A stretch of 64,000 nt of DNA from the NCBI GenBank assembly GCA_012934845.2, contig WNNJ02001603.1:62001-126000 (forward strand), read 5' to 3'. More model-generated notes on the stretch are below. The model ran no database searches. It was given only the letters and a program-made list of their open reading frames with translations, and had not been told where the DNA came from. Source of the stretch: Pomphorhynchus laevis (taxonomy: Eukaryota; Acanthocephala; Palaeacanthocephala; Echinorhynchida; Pomphorhynchidae). The stretch itself is not shown here. Positions within the stretch are counted from its first letter, which is position 1.

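Noticed and set aside
1-64000. CRISPR arrays, operons, tRNA or rRNA genes
   Set aside because: The window is an animal gene with spliceosomal introns. The minisatellite at 46 kb lacks spacers, and no tRNA or rRNA signature was seen on reading.

Overview
The window is eukaryotic, animal, very AT-rich DNA (roughly three quarters A+T by eye). One host gene runs through nearly all of it on the minus strand. It is a homologue of UNC80, the large scaffold of the NALCN sodium-leak channel complex. I rebuilt 44 coding exons from position 64000 down to about 99, with AG/GT sites and matching phases at nearly every junction. They encode about 2,000 residues that follow, in order, the sequence of human UNC80 as I remember it. 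The gene enters at the right edge already in mid-protein, and its end lies at or just beyond the left edge. No other host gene is certain. The organism cannot be named; the mix of retroelements, the divergent UNC80 and the very short introns point to an invertebrate such as a worm-like animal.

The introns fall in two classes. About 14 are 43-56 bp. The rest run from a few hundred bp to 7 kb and hold almost all the mobile DNA.

Layout from left to right: 0.1-9.2 kb, last exons (e44-e37) with one long intron; 9.2-12.5 kb, intron with a canonical-looking minimal hammerhead ribozyme between direct repeats, then a second repeat pair; 12.5-18 kb, exons e36-e29 with a hairpin element at 15.5 kb; 18-20.6 kb, another hairpin and a 566-bp tandem repeat with hammerhead-like pieces; 21.6-28.7 kb, LINE and nuclease-bearing retroelement fragments and a nested LINE; 28.8-32.4 kb, exons e25-e19; 32.7-34.3 kb, a foldback element and a possible LTR fossil; 34.7-40 kb, exons e18-e16 among copies of one dispersed repeat; 40.2-44.2 kb, a long non-LTR element with reverse transcriptase and restriction-like endonuclease; 44.8-56.3 kb, exons e15-e4 with a Penelope-like fragment; 56.8-61.5 kb, further Penelope-like pieces, a degenerate hammerhead and a nearly whole Penelope-like element (RT plus GIY-YIG) with a target-site duplication; 62.2-64 kb, exons e3-e1.

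Nearly all recognisable retroelement coding sequence lies antisense to UNC80. The most unusual signal is the recurrence of hammerhead or hammerhead-like motifs at several independent places, in or near repeats, beside a Penelope-like element that could supply the enzymes. That fits a retrozyme/Penelope hammerhead system living in the introns of one gene. All homology calls come from reading and memory, not from a search.
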